NCBI GenBank assembly: GCA_029862185.1
Contig: JAOTXX010000010.1
Span: forward strand, 1-64,000
Reading direction: 5' to 3'
DNA: 64,000 bases
Source: Myxococcales bacterium
Lineage (GTDB): Bacteria; Myxococcota_A; Polyangia; Polyangiales; Houyiibacteriaceae
In this document: positions 49,171 through 58,015 of the stretch, piece by piece
Numbering within the stretch: position 1 is the first letter of the stretch
Layout of the letters: every line of letters begins with the position of its first letter
Position numbers and translations under genes: made by a program
Notes under the pieces: model-generated
Database searches by the model: none
The model's input: only the letters and a program-made list of their open reading frames with translations
Told to the model about the DNA's origin: nothing

Positions 49171-49303
49171 CCGGGCGTCGCCGTCGTCTAGCCCCTCAAA
49201 GGAACGGCAAGCGCCTTGTTTCCGGGTCGACCATGGCCACTTCCTGCTACACATCGGAGCAGCACACTCCCCGGACCCTCGGTGAACCGCTACCCTTAGT
49301 GAG

Positions 49304-52300
49304 GTGGGTGAGCTCGACGCCGCACGGGCGCTTTTTCCTTCTTGGCTAATTTGGTCTCCGTTGTTGCTGAACTTGTCGGTAGCAGCGGCGGTGTCGTTTC
49401 TCGCGGTTCGTTTGGCGGTGCTCCCGACGCCGCGATGGGCCTGGTCGGGCGAGGCGAGGCATTGGACCGAACGAGCGCGTGCCATGTACCCGTCACGTCG
49501 CGCGATCGGCGCAATCACAATCTTCGCGCCTGTCTTCTATGGCGTGCTCTGTTGGATGGCGGCGGGGGAGCTGTTGCCGCTCTCGCGTTGGACCATGGGC
49601 TTTGTGGGTGGCCTGACTTCGTTCGGTTTCGTCCACCTCGCCGGTTTCCTCGTCGAGCGGCGCATTGGGCCCCGTCTCACCATCGCGCGGTACGCCCGCG
49701 CTGTTGTGCTCCAGCTCTTCGTCGTGGGTTGGTTTCTGCTCCCCGCGGTGTTGGTCTTTGTCCTGTCGGGGAAGAACATCGACGGGCGCTTCATCGTGGC
49801 GTGCCTGGTCGGGTTGGCGGCAGCGATAGGCATGCAACGCCAGGGGATAGTCCGAACTGCCGCCCGTCTTGGGCTAGCTCGCGACGCGGACGAGCGCTTG
49901 CGCGCGATCATGGATCGCGCCGCGAAAAAGGCGGGCACGCGACCAGTCTGGGTGGGCATCTTACCTTTGTCCCAGGCAAACGCGTTTGCAGAGCCGATTC
50001 ATCGGCACATCGTCTTTACTTCGGGCGCGCTCGAGGCGATGGATGACAGGGAGCTCCAAGCGATCGCGCTTCATGAGCTCGGCCACCTCGATGATGCGCA
50101 GAGTTTCAAGCAGGCCCGCGCAATCCTCGTCGCGTTGCTATTGCTGCTCGGAGCATCGCGCCCGTTGTTCGCGGAATTCGGCCTTGCCGGATTCCTGCCG
50201 TTCGTCGTGTTCGCCGCGCTGGCCGTCGCACTGAGCAGCACCCGGCGAAGACGCGGTGAAGAGAGCGCGGACCGTCACGCTCATGAGCATGTCGGGGACC
50301 CCCACGACTACGCGATGGCCCTAGAGCGGCTCTATGAGATCAATCTCGCGCCTGCGGTGTTGGGCCACAAGCTCGCCCCCCATCCCGATCTTTACGATCG
50401 GCAGCTCGCCGCCGGGTACACGCCGGCCTACCCGCGTCCGAACCCGCCGTCTAGGCTTTGCAAGCTCGTTGGAATCGTAGTCCCGGTCAGCTTCGTGTTT
50501 GTTTCGTTCTTGGCTTTCTGGTTGGCGGTTCCGCGGTTGACGAAGGATTTGGTCGAGTCGCCAGCGACCTCAGCCTGGATCGTACGGAGCCCTGGTGGCC
50601 GGGAGCTCTTCTTCTCCGCGTGGGCTGCTCATTACACCGCACCAGAAGACGCCCAGACGCTTCTGAGGGCTGCTCTTGCAACTCGCGATGCGCGAAAGCC
50701 GGCGTTTGTGAATTATGCGCGGCGATTCACAGGCATGACCCCGTGTGCGATTGCGCACCCACTGCGTGAAGCCCTGAGCGTGCGGTTCGGTGAGGCTTCG
50801 ACTCAGCATTTCGAGCCGTGCATCGAAGATGACTTGGCTCAGGACCGCCCGCTCGAAGTCGCGCCACCAGCCGCCTTCGCGCTCGACCAACGCCCCGACG
50901 CCGGTCGTCACCTTTTCGACTACGCCGCTGATCTCGAGCACTACGAGGAGGCCGCGCACCATTTCCTGCGAGGCATGGCCGACCGCTTTCACATCGAGGC
51001 CGTCATCGTGACGCTGCCTCAATTGCCCACGGATCGCTACATCGAAGAGGTAGCAGTCGACCTCGTCGATCGCTGGCGCATCGGTGGTGAGCACGACGGC
51101 CGCGGAATCCTCCTGCTGCTGGTCGAGGAGGGAAAGCAGGTGAAGCTCGAGGTGACCTACGAGCTCGAGGATGTGTTTACCGACGCTTTCACCCGATATG
51201 TCGAGGATCTGCAACTACGCCCGTACTACCTCGCCAACGACATCGGCACTGGCCTGGTTGCCGTGATGGAGGAGCTCGAGCAGCGGGCCCAGATCAAGCA
51301 TCAACGACAGTACAAGCCCGGGACCGTCGCCAGTCTCGATGACGAGCTGTTGTCCGGCGGCGCAGGCACGCGGCGCAACCTCGCCCGATATGAAACGCAT
51401 GAAAAACCGGCTCCAGCCAGCACTAGGCAACCCGGCCAGGGGGCGCGCTCGCCGGAGGAGGCTTGGAGCACGATGCTGGCCAAATGGAGCGGAAAAGGCG
51501 CCACGCTGCAGGCCGACGTCTACACCGAGATGACCAAGTTGACGATGGGCGATCCGGATCAACCCGATCCGCGCACCCGGCGCTCGGTCGGGCATTGGGC
51601 GAACGCGGACTATCAGATCCGCCAAGACGGCGACCACGCCGTCATCTGGTTCGGCAACATCAAAGGATGGAACAACGCACCATTTCTGTTCTGCAAAACG
51701 CCAACGGGATGGAAGTTCGATATCGTCCATCAGCGCCGACTGGTGGTCATGGGTCCAAGCCCGGACTGGATGATCGAGCAAGGGAACTATCCGTACGTAG
51801 GTCTGCTCAGCGATGCGCCACAATCCAACGGCAAGAATTTGCCGCTCCCGCTTGAGGACCGTTACTCGTGCGACCGCGACGCCGAGCTCGCACGAAAGTT
51901 GAGAGCGCTGGAATCGGCACGCCAGCGATTAGCCGACGACGTAGACACGCTGCTCGCGCTCGCACGACTCAACGTCATCACAGGGCGACGCCCCGCCCAC
52001 GTGCACCCCCTACTGCTGCGCCTCAGAAAGCTCGCGCCGAACAACCCGCAGGTCTACAAATACGCCGCGATCTACAACGTGAACAGCTTCTTCCAATACG
52101 AGACGGCGCTCGCGGACATGTTGACCTATGTGAAGCTACGCCCTAACGACGCGTTCGGACATAGCTTCGTCGGTTTTCTGCACTACCAGCTCGGCGAACA
52201 CCGTGCGTCGGTCGAATCGCTGCGGCGCGCGCTCGAGATTTCCCCGAACGATGCCTACGCCAACAGGTGGTTGGCACGCAGCCGCACCCGACTCTCTCGT

Positions 52301-52327
52301 CGCGCCAAATCCGATTCGACCCAGTGA
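49304..52327 (+). CDS. Membrane M48-like metallopeptidase - TPM domain - TPR fusion protein
   Basis: ELQAIALHELGHLDDA (HExxH) plus EESADRHAHEH; HIEAVIVTLPQLPTDRYIEEVAVDLVDRWRIGGEHDGRGILLLLVEEGKQVKLEV TPM-like; C-terminal TPR. Confidence 0.75.
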   Translation: MGELDAARALFPSWLIWSPLLLNLSVAAAVSFLAVRLAVLPTPRWAWSGEARHWTERARAMYPSRRAIGAITIFAPVFYGVLCWMAAGELLPLSRWTMGFVGGLTSFGFVHLAGFLVERRIGPRLTIARYARAVVLQLFVVGWFLLPAVLVFVLSGKNIDGRFIVACLVGLAAAIGMQRQGIVRTAARLGLARDADERLRAIMDRAAKKAGTRPVWVGILPLSQANAFAEPIHRHIVFTSGALEAMDDRELQAIALHELGHLDDAQSFKQARAILVALLLLLGASRPLFAEFGLAGFLPFVVFAALAVALSSTRRRRGEESADRHAHEHVGDPHDYAMALERLYEINLAPAVLGHKLAPHPDLYDRQLAAGYTPAYPRPNPPSRLCKLVGIVVPVSFVFVSFLAFWLAVPRLTKDLVESPATSAWIVRSPGGRELFFSAWAAHYTAPEDAQTLLRAALATRDARKPAFVNYARRFTGMTPCAIAHPLREALSVRFGEASTQHFEPCIEDDLAQDRPLEVAPPAAFALDQRPDAGRHLFDYAADLEHYEEAAHHFLRGMADRFHIEAVIVTLPQLPTDRYIEEVAVDLVDRWRIGGEHDGRGILLLLVEEGKQVKLEVTYELEDVFTDAFTRYVEDLQLRPYYLANDIGTGLVAVMEELEQRAQIKHQRQYKPGTVASLDDELLSGGAGTRRNLARYETHEKPAPASTRQPGQGARSPEEAWSTMLAKWSGKGATLQADVYTEMTKLTMGDPDQPDPRTRRSVGHWANADYQIRQDGDHAVIWFGNIKGWNNAPFLFCKTPTGWKFDIVHQRRLVVMGPSPDWMIEQGNYPYVGLLSDAPQSNGKNLPLPLEDRYSCDRDAELARKLRALESARQRLADDVDTLLALARLNVITGRRPAHVHPLLLRLRKLAPNNPQVYKYAAIYNVNSFFQYETALADMLTYVKLRPNDAFGHSFVGFLHYQLGEHRASVESLRRALEISPNDAYANRWLARSRTRLSRRAKSDSTQ

Positions 52328-52653
52328 GGCGCAGGCCGCCGGCGGGATCGAGAATCAGCCGCTTCGTCGACCAACCCATCGCAGTCTTCGTCCACCATCG
52401 GTTCGCCGGGCTCGGTGACACGCTCGACCACGGGAACGGCTTCTCCGGCGCACTACTGATTGACAACAGCCGCTCTATCGACGGTTGGATCTTCGGGCGA
52501 GTCATATGTCGACTCGCTGCTACTGGCTGTAACGGAACGGCCCCATTTCGTCACTGGGTCGTCTACGCGTCGATCCTGCGGCGTGTTCAGCGCACATGGG
52601 CCGGCTGACGCGCGGTTTGGCGATTGGGTTAGCAAGGGTTTAGGCTAAAGCAC

Positions 52654-53235
52654 ATGGGGGAAGTCGGAATTCGAAGGGTGTGCCTGAGCGTCGCGATCCT
52701 GGTTGCAGCGTGTGGCTCGAAGCAATCGACGGGCAGCACGACTGCCAGTGCCGCAGAGGCCGATCTGCCAGGGGAACCTGGGACGATCGCCGTCTCGGAA
52801 AGCCCGCCGGTCGCACTGAAGCCCGACGACGAGCTCGAGGAAGACGAGCCCGAAGAGCCCCGCGAAGAGCTCGAGCGTGACGTGAAGATGATGTCCTACG
52901 AAGACGCGATGGCGCTTCCCGTCGAAATCGGTGATGCCAGCGTCGACGGGGGTGAAACCCAGCTCAGCGGCGAAGAGATCGCGCGCACTATGGACGGACA
53001 CCTCGACGGAATGTACGACGAGTGCATCCAAAAGGAGCTTCGGCGGGCCAACGAGCTTCGTACGGTCACGATCGACCTCGCGATCCGCGGGAAGGACGGA
53101 ATGGTGCTCGGCACGACGATCGTGCCGGGACGCCGCCGCTTCAAGAAGTGCGTCGCAGACTACCTAGAAGACGTCCGGTTTCCGACGTTCGCTTCAGCCC
53201 GCATGGGCGCTCGCTACAGGTTCCACACCGACTGA
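52654..53235 (+). CDS. AgmX-like C-terminal domain lipoprotein
   Basis: Lipobox LVAAC; DGMYDECIQKELRRANELRTVTIDLAIRGKDGMVLGTTI...CVADYLEDVRFP. Confidence 0.65.
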   Translation: MGEVGIRRVCLSVAILVAACGSKQSTGSTTASAAEADLPGEPGTIAVSESPPVALKPDDELEEDEPEEPREELERDVKMMSYEDAMALPVEIGDASVDGGETQLSGEEIARTMDGHLDGMYDECIQKELRRANELRTVTIDLAIRGKDGMVLGTTIVPGRRRFKKCVADYLEDVRFPTFASARMGARYRFHTD

Positions 53236-53699
53236 GCGCTGCTCAGGGCGCGACCTTGCAAAGGTACGGCTCTGATGAGCAGTCGCAGCGCATTTGGCTC
53301 ATCCAGGGTCCTCAAGATAGAACCTTTGGGTGGGGGAAACGTGAACTTTGGGCTCGCGGCACGCCTGTTGCGGTTGCCTGCGCCGGCGGTTTCGTCTTTG
53401 CCTATGGATGCGCGGACTTCTCGCTTCGGTCGAGCTACGCGAAGGGCATACCTATCGGTCAGAGAGCCGAAGTATGCTGCGTGAGATTGCGACTTTCTGG
53501 TTAACCGCGGTCAAATCTTCTTCACGTGATTCGAGAGTTGACAGACGAACTTAACGCGCCGCCCAGAACGCCCACCGACGTCGTCGCCGGTCTAGAGGCA
53601 AGAGGGTTGGCGGTCACAGCCTCGCGGCTTCGTGAGTCGCGTTTCGAACCGGGCACAGGCCAGCGCCAGGGTGGTGCGGGTCTGTGCCGGAGTATTCAG

Positions 53700-54062
53700 T
53701 CATCGGGGGCCGGCGGGACGCCGAGAGCCTGCGAGACGCGGTCGTCGATTGTGCGGTAGCTCTGAAGCCCATACTCGCCGACTGGCGGAGTGGGCGGTTC
53801 TCGATGAGCTCAAAGTAGCCTTCCGTCCAGGCCAGCCTGTTGGTCATCATCGGAGGAACAAGGAGCTGGCGCGAAGCAGCTCGGGTATTGGGACCTTCTC
53901 CGAGGAGCGGGCGCGGTACACATAGATGAGTATGCAGCCCTTCATTGGCCCGATCGCGGCGCTGATGTCGATCACCCGCCCGTAGAGGAAGCTGCCATCG
54001 GGCGGTTGCATCACGAAGATGTCTCCGACCTGTCGCGTCTCCTTCAAAACTCCGAGATTCAT
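53700..54062 (-). pseudogene. Imm26-like immunity gene disrupted by at least two frameshifts
   Basis: Fragments in different frames: VGDIFVMQPPDGSFLYGRVIDISAAI...PIPELL / MMTNRLAWTEGYFELIENRP / EYGLQSYRTIDDRVSQALGVPPAPDD*. Confidence 0.6.
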
Positions 54063-54162
54063 AGCTACAACCGTTCCGCTCCTTCAGCTACGCACTTGCC
54101 CGCACCCGCAGCCTCATGCGGTTAGCTTTGAGCTGGAGAAATGGAGCTCGAGATACCTACAC

Positions 54163-54280
54163 ACCTTCCACTCAACCTTCCACTTTCCACGGGACACCAG
54201 GGGACGGCACGCAACGCCACGGGACACTAACTAGTTGATGTTGTTGGATTTCCCGAATGGTGTTGGGGGCTAGGCGAATA
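54163..54280 (+). repeat. Conserved island right-end unit, copy C
   Basis: ACCTTCCACTCAACCTTCCACTTTCCACGGGACACCAGGGGACGGCACGCAACGCC...TAGGCGAATA. Confidence 0.92.
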
Positions 54281-54324
54281 TTGCCAAGGTTGAAGTCGTG
54301 AGTTCGAATCTCATTTCCCGCTCC
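54281..54324 (+). repeat. att copy 5: 44-bp tRNA-Gly 3' end
   Basis: Identical to tRNA 3' end except the final A. Confidence 0.96.
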
Positions 54325-54429
54325 GCCCCGTTCTACGGGTCTCCAAATCGCGACTGCGGATCCGCTTTGCGGGGACGTTTTTCGTTGGGATCCTAACCTG
54401 CATTTGATCCTCTGGCGCTGCCCGCGGAT

Positions 54430-55032
54430 TTAGGGGAGAGGGATGCGGGTGTTCACGCTCGCTCCGAGTTCGCCCCGGGCGACAGGCCTGCCTCCGACGG
54501 AGGCCTCGACGTCGAATCCCAGCACTCCATTCTGCTCGAGTGTCCACTCCACGCGGTAATCGAGTCGGCAGCCGGGGAACACCGGCTCGAGTAGACGCAT
54601 GTCGATGCGGCTGGCCAGCCCTACGACCGGGGAATTCGATAGCTCTTTGAGCATCGACAGGCCTTCCTCCGATGGAGCGGCGCTAGGCCGTAGCGAATAG
54701 GCCGCGTCAAGGGCGTCGAGGGTCCGGAGCCCGAGTCCTTCGTCGTCGCGCTCCGCGCCGGCTCGCCGGATTGCGTCTAGGGTCGCCAGGAGCTGAGCCG
54801 TTTGGCCGAGCCCCTCGACGACGTGGACGCCGGGCCACACGGTCCAGTTGGGGAAATGTCCATCGAACACCGGATCGTTCACCGAGATCTGGAGGGCCGC
54901 TTCGATGGCGCGCACCTCACCCAGGCGAAAGCGCTTGACCCGGTCGACAAATAGAAAGGGCCTCCGGTGTGGAATGAGCCGTTCGACGATGTTGGCCCCG
55001 AAGCCGCGGTGCTCTTCATTCGCTCGTGTCAT
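54430..55032 (-). CDS. FabZ/FabA-like 3-hydroxyacyl-ACP dehydratase
   Basis: LIPHRRPFLFVDRV; VFDGHFPNWTVWPGVHVVEGLGQTAQ hotdog dehydratase motifs. Confidence 0.85.
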   Translation of the reverse strand: MTRANEEHRGFGANIVERLIPHRRPFLFVDRVKRFRLGEVRAIEAALQISVNDPVFDGHFPNWTVWPGVHVVEGLGQTAQLLATLDAIRRAGAERDDEGLGLRTLDALDAAYSLRPSAAPSEEGLSMLKELSNSPVVGLASRIDMRLLEPVFPGCRLDYRVEWTLEQNGVLGFDVEASVGGRPVARGELGASVNTRIPLP

Positions 55033-55946
55033 GCCAACTCCCTGACGATGGTTCGCAGCTCCTGCAGGGAAGAGCTGCCGTGGATTCGAACTGCGGGGTG
55101 CTTCTCGAGATGACGCTTCAGGATGTGATGCACGCTGTGGTGCGGACCAAGCACCACGATCTCGCGCGCTCCCTCCGCGAGCAAGAATTCGATAGCTTGG
55201 TGGAGCCGCATCGGCCGGTTGAGTTGCGAAAGTACAAGCGTGGCTGCCTTCTCCGCGCCGGCGGGGCCGCGATCGGCCGTTTCGTTGCTCACCCATGCGG
55301 TCATTCCCTGGGCGTCTCCGATGAGCGACTCGGTTAGCGGTCGCAGCTCGGCGACGGCGTCCTGCATCAGAGGCGAATGCCACGGGCCGGAAACGGGAAG
55401 CGGAGAGACCCGGTCCACCGATGCCGCCGCTCGCAGAGCTGCGTGTTCACCCGCAATCAGATGTGTGTCTGCGGTTGTCTGCCCGGCGTGAAAGATAGCA
55501 CCGTTCCTTCTGCCTAGCGCTAGGACTTCGTCGAGCCTTGGTACCGACCCATGGACCGCCGCCATGCCGCCCGGATGCGCGCGCGCGGCCGCTGCCATGG
55601 CCCGTCCGCGCATCGCCGAGAGATAGCCAGCTTCCTCGAAGCTGAGATGACCCGAGAGCGCCAGCGCTCCGACCTCTCCTGCCGAATGTCCCAGCGCAAA
55701 TGATGGTTCGACGCCCTCGTCCCGGAGAAAGGAAGCCGCGCTGAGGGCGACGGTGGTGAGCGCCGGCTGCAGGTATTCGGTGCGGAGTAGGGACCGCCCA
55801 CCGATCTCCGAGACCGAGAGTAGATCTTTCCCCGCCGCCTCGCTCGCCCGTTCCCAGAGCTTTGCCGCGGGCGGATAGCAACGAGCGAGCTCCAGGCCCA
55901 TCCCCGGGTGCTCGGCTCCCTGCCCCGCCACGAGCCAAGCGATCAT
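55029..55946 (-). CDS. Acyltransferase, FabD-like (malonyl-CoA:ACP transacylase fold)
   Basis: LVAGQGAEHPGMG; FALGHSAGEVGALALSG; GPWHSPLM. Confidence 0.87.
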   Translation of the reverse strand: MIAWLVAGQGAEHPGMGLELARCYPPAAKLWERASEAAGKDLLSVSEIGGRSLLRTEYLQPALTTVALSAASFLRDEGVEPSFALGHSAGEVGALALSGHLSFEEAGYLSAMRGRAMAAAARAHPGGMAAVHGSVPRLDEVLALGRRNGAIFHAGQTTADTHLIAGEHAALRAAASVDRVSPLPVSGPWHSPLMQDAVAELRPLTESLIGDAQGMTAWVSNETADRGPAGAEKAATLVLSQLNRPMRLHQAIEFLLAEGAREIVVLGPHHSVHHILKRHLEKHPAVRIHGSSSLQELRTIVRELA

Positions 55947-56677
55947 GCGGTCAACCCACCATCGACGACGAGTGTCTGACCCGTGATGTAGCTGGCGTCG
56001 TCTGAGGCCAGAAAGGCAACCACGCCGGCGAGCTCTTCGGAGCGCCCGGCCCGTCCCATGGGAAGCGACTGTAAGCGGGCCTCCCGCGCGCGGTGATCCA
56101 TTCGCTGCGCCATGCCTGTATCGAAGATCCCCGGGGCAACGGCGTTGATGCGAATTCCACGGCCGGCCAGTTCGCGAGCCAGAGTTCGCGTAAGCGCGAT
56201 GACTCCGCCCTTGGACGCCGAGTAGCTCGCTTGGCCGGGACTCCCATGCAGACCCGCCACGGACGCGATGTTGATCACCACACCGCCGCGGCGGCGGATC
56301 ATGCCCGGGAGCGCTGCACGAATGCTGGCCATCGTGCCGTTCAAGTTCGTCGCAATCACCTGTGCGTCATCGGCGTCGGGCTGGAGCAAGAAGAACTGGT
56401 CCCGGATGATCGCGGCGTTGTTCACCAGCACGTCGAGATCGGGCAGTCCGGCGATGGACGCTCGGAGCGCGGCTGCATCCTCCAGGTCGAGTGCGATCGG
56501 CGTGGCCTCGGCTCCGAGCGAGGCGCAGCCCGCGGCGCAATCCTCGGCTTCGTCGCGTCGGTTCCGATAGCCAACGAAGACCTCGGCCCCTTCGCACGCG
56601 AAACGCAGCGCGATGTCGCGCCCGAGCCCGCGCGAGGCGCCCGTCACGAGGACTCTGCGCTCTTTGAATCGCTTCAT
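55943..56677 (-). CDS. 3-oxoacyl-ACP reductase (SDR, FabG-like)
   Basis: VLVTGASRGLGRDIA; NNAAIIRDQFF; YSASKGGVIALTR; start at MKRFKERR. Confidence 0.9.
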   Translation of the reverse strand: MKRFKERRVLVTGASRGLGRDIALRFACEGAEVFVGYRNRRDEAEDCAAGCASLGAEATPIALDLEDAAALRASIAGLPDLDVLVNNAAIIRDQFFLLQPDADDAQVIATNLNGTMASIRAALPGMIRRRGGVVINIASVAGLHGSPGQASYSASKGGVIALTRTLARELAGRGIRINAVAPGIFDTGMAQRMDHRAREARLQSLPMGRAGRSEELAGVVAFLASDDASYITGQTLVVDGGLTA

Positions 56678-57735
56678 GGCAGTGAACCCTGCCACAAGGG
56701 AGGATCGGTCTCGCCGTCCCGTGTCGCATAGGTGTGGCGCCGGGGATCGACGAGAAGGCTGCGGTTGAGCAGCATTGGGCTCGATACCGTCCAAATCGGG
56801 GACGCCGGATCGCGATCGCTTGCGAAGAATTCGTCAATCCCTGGATGCGCGACTGAGATGTCGAGCAGCGCTGTACCGACGACGCCGCCAACACCAGGAG
56901 AAAAGGCGGCCGTCATCACTTCTCCCACGGGCGCCTCGGGACCTCGAAGCACATCGCCGCTCTTCACTTCGTCCCGTGCCACGAAGTGTGTCAAACGGCG
57001 ACCGATGCCCCTGGCCCTCCGCTGTTCCATCGCCGCGACCCCTGGGAATCGCTTCCGTGTAGAGACTCGCCATTGGAGCTGGAGCTCCATCGGCGTGAGT
57101 CCTTCGACCGAGCCGTGCCTGACTGAGAAGAAACCGTTTTCCAGGGCGCAGAGATCCAGAGCTTCGAGAGAGACCTCTGCGCCGTCCAGCGACGTCACGA
57201 GCTCGAGCAACTCCCCCCGCACTTCTTCCGCATCCGCGCTGCGCAGCATGAGGTCGTATCCATATTCGCCTGTTTTTCCAGCGCGAAAGCAGATCCCACG
57301 ATCGAAGCGGTAGAAGCTCAGGTACGGGAGCCCGATGATGTCCGGCGTGAGCCACTTGCTCAGCACCTCCCAGGCGTAAGGTCCATGCACCGAGAGCAGC
57401 TCGTGATCGGGGCGAAGGTCTTCGAGCTCCGCGTCTAGCTCAGGATCGACGTGCCGGGCGAGGAGAGCCGAGAGCTCCTCGCTCGTGATCCCCTCGACCA
57501 GGAGGAAGCAGGCGTCATCGTCCGGGCAAACATACACGTCCGCGAGGGGCTGACCCCGATCGTCGAGGATCAACGTTTGGAGCATTCGACTGTCTCGGAC
57601 CCACAGGTCGCCGGAGCAGACGGCGTCCACCGCTTCCATGACTTCGTCGCCCATCAGCCTCAGAAGGCCTACGTGATCCATGCGGCTCAGCGCGGCGCTG
57701 TGACGGATGGCCCGGTACTCGTCTTCACGACTCAT
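56674..57735 (-). CDS. GcvT/YgfZ-like folate-binding (aminomethyltransferase-type) protein
   Basis: SVHGPYAWEVLSKWL; ICFRAGKTGEYGYDLML; ALDLCALENGFFS GcvT-fold signatures; overlaps flanking FAS genes. Confidence 0.72.
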   Translation of the reverse strand: MSREDEYRAIRHSAALSRMDHVGLLRLMGDEVMEAVDAVCSGDLWVRDSRMLQTLILDDRGQPLADVYVCPDDDACFLLVEGITSEELSALLARHVDPELDAELEDLRPDHELLSVHGPYAWEVLSKWLTPDIIGLPYLSFYRFDRGICFRAGKTGEYGYDLMLRSADAEEVRGELLELVTSLDGAEVSLEALDLCALENGFFSVRHGSVEGLTPMELQLQWRVSTRKRFPGVAAMEQRRARGIGRRLTHFVARDEVKSGDVLRGPEAPVGEVMTAAFSPGVGGVVGTALLDISVAHPGIDEFFASDRDPASPIWTVSSPMLLNRSLLVDPRRHTYATRDGETDPPLWQGSLP

Positions 57736-58015
57736 CGGTCATCTCCATGATCGCGTCGACGATGGTGTTGACACTGCGAATCTTGAGGAAAGCCTCCGGT
57801 GAGCCGGAGAGTTGGAGCCCAAACACGGTATCGAGCTGAATCACGAGCTCGACGGCGTCCACGGAGTCCATGCCTAGGCCGGTGCCGAAGAGGGGCGCGT
57901 CGGGGTCAATGGCTTGGGGCTCGATCTTCAGCTTCATGGTGTCCCTGAGGATCCGCCGAACCTGGTCGAGGATGGCTTCCCGGGACGCGACGTAGTCGGA
58001 CAAGTCAGTTGTCAT
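57725..58015 (-). CDS. Acyl carrier protein
   Basis: FGTGLGMDSVDAVELVIQLD: phosphopantetheine Ser in DSVD motif. Confidence 0.9.
   Translation of the reverse strand: MTTDLSDYVASREAILDQVRRILRDTMKLKIEPQAIDPDAPLFGTGLGMDSVDAVELVIQLDTVFGLQLSGSPEAFLKIRSVNTIVDAIMEMTDES

Noticed and set aside
53236-53520. Open frame reading YGSDEQSQRIWLIQGPQDRTFGWGKRELWARGTPVAVACAGGFVFAYGCADF
   Set aside because: Could be a gene fragment, but no start/RBS or recognisable family; left unannotated.
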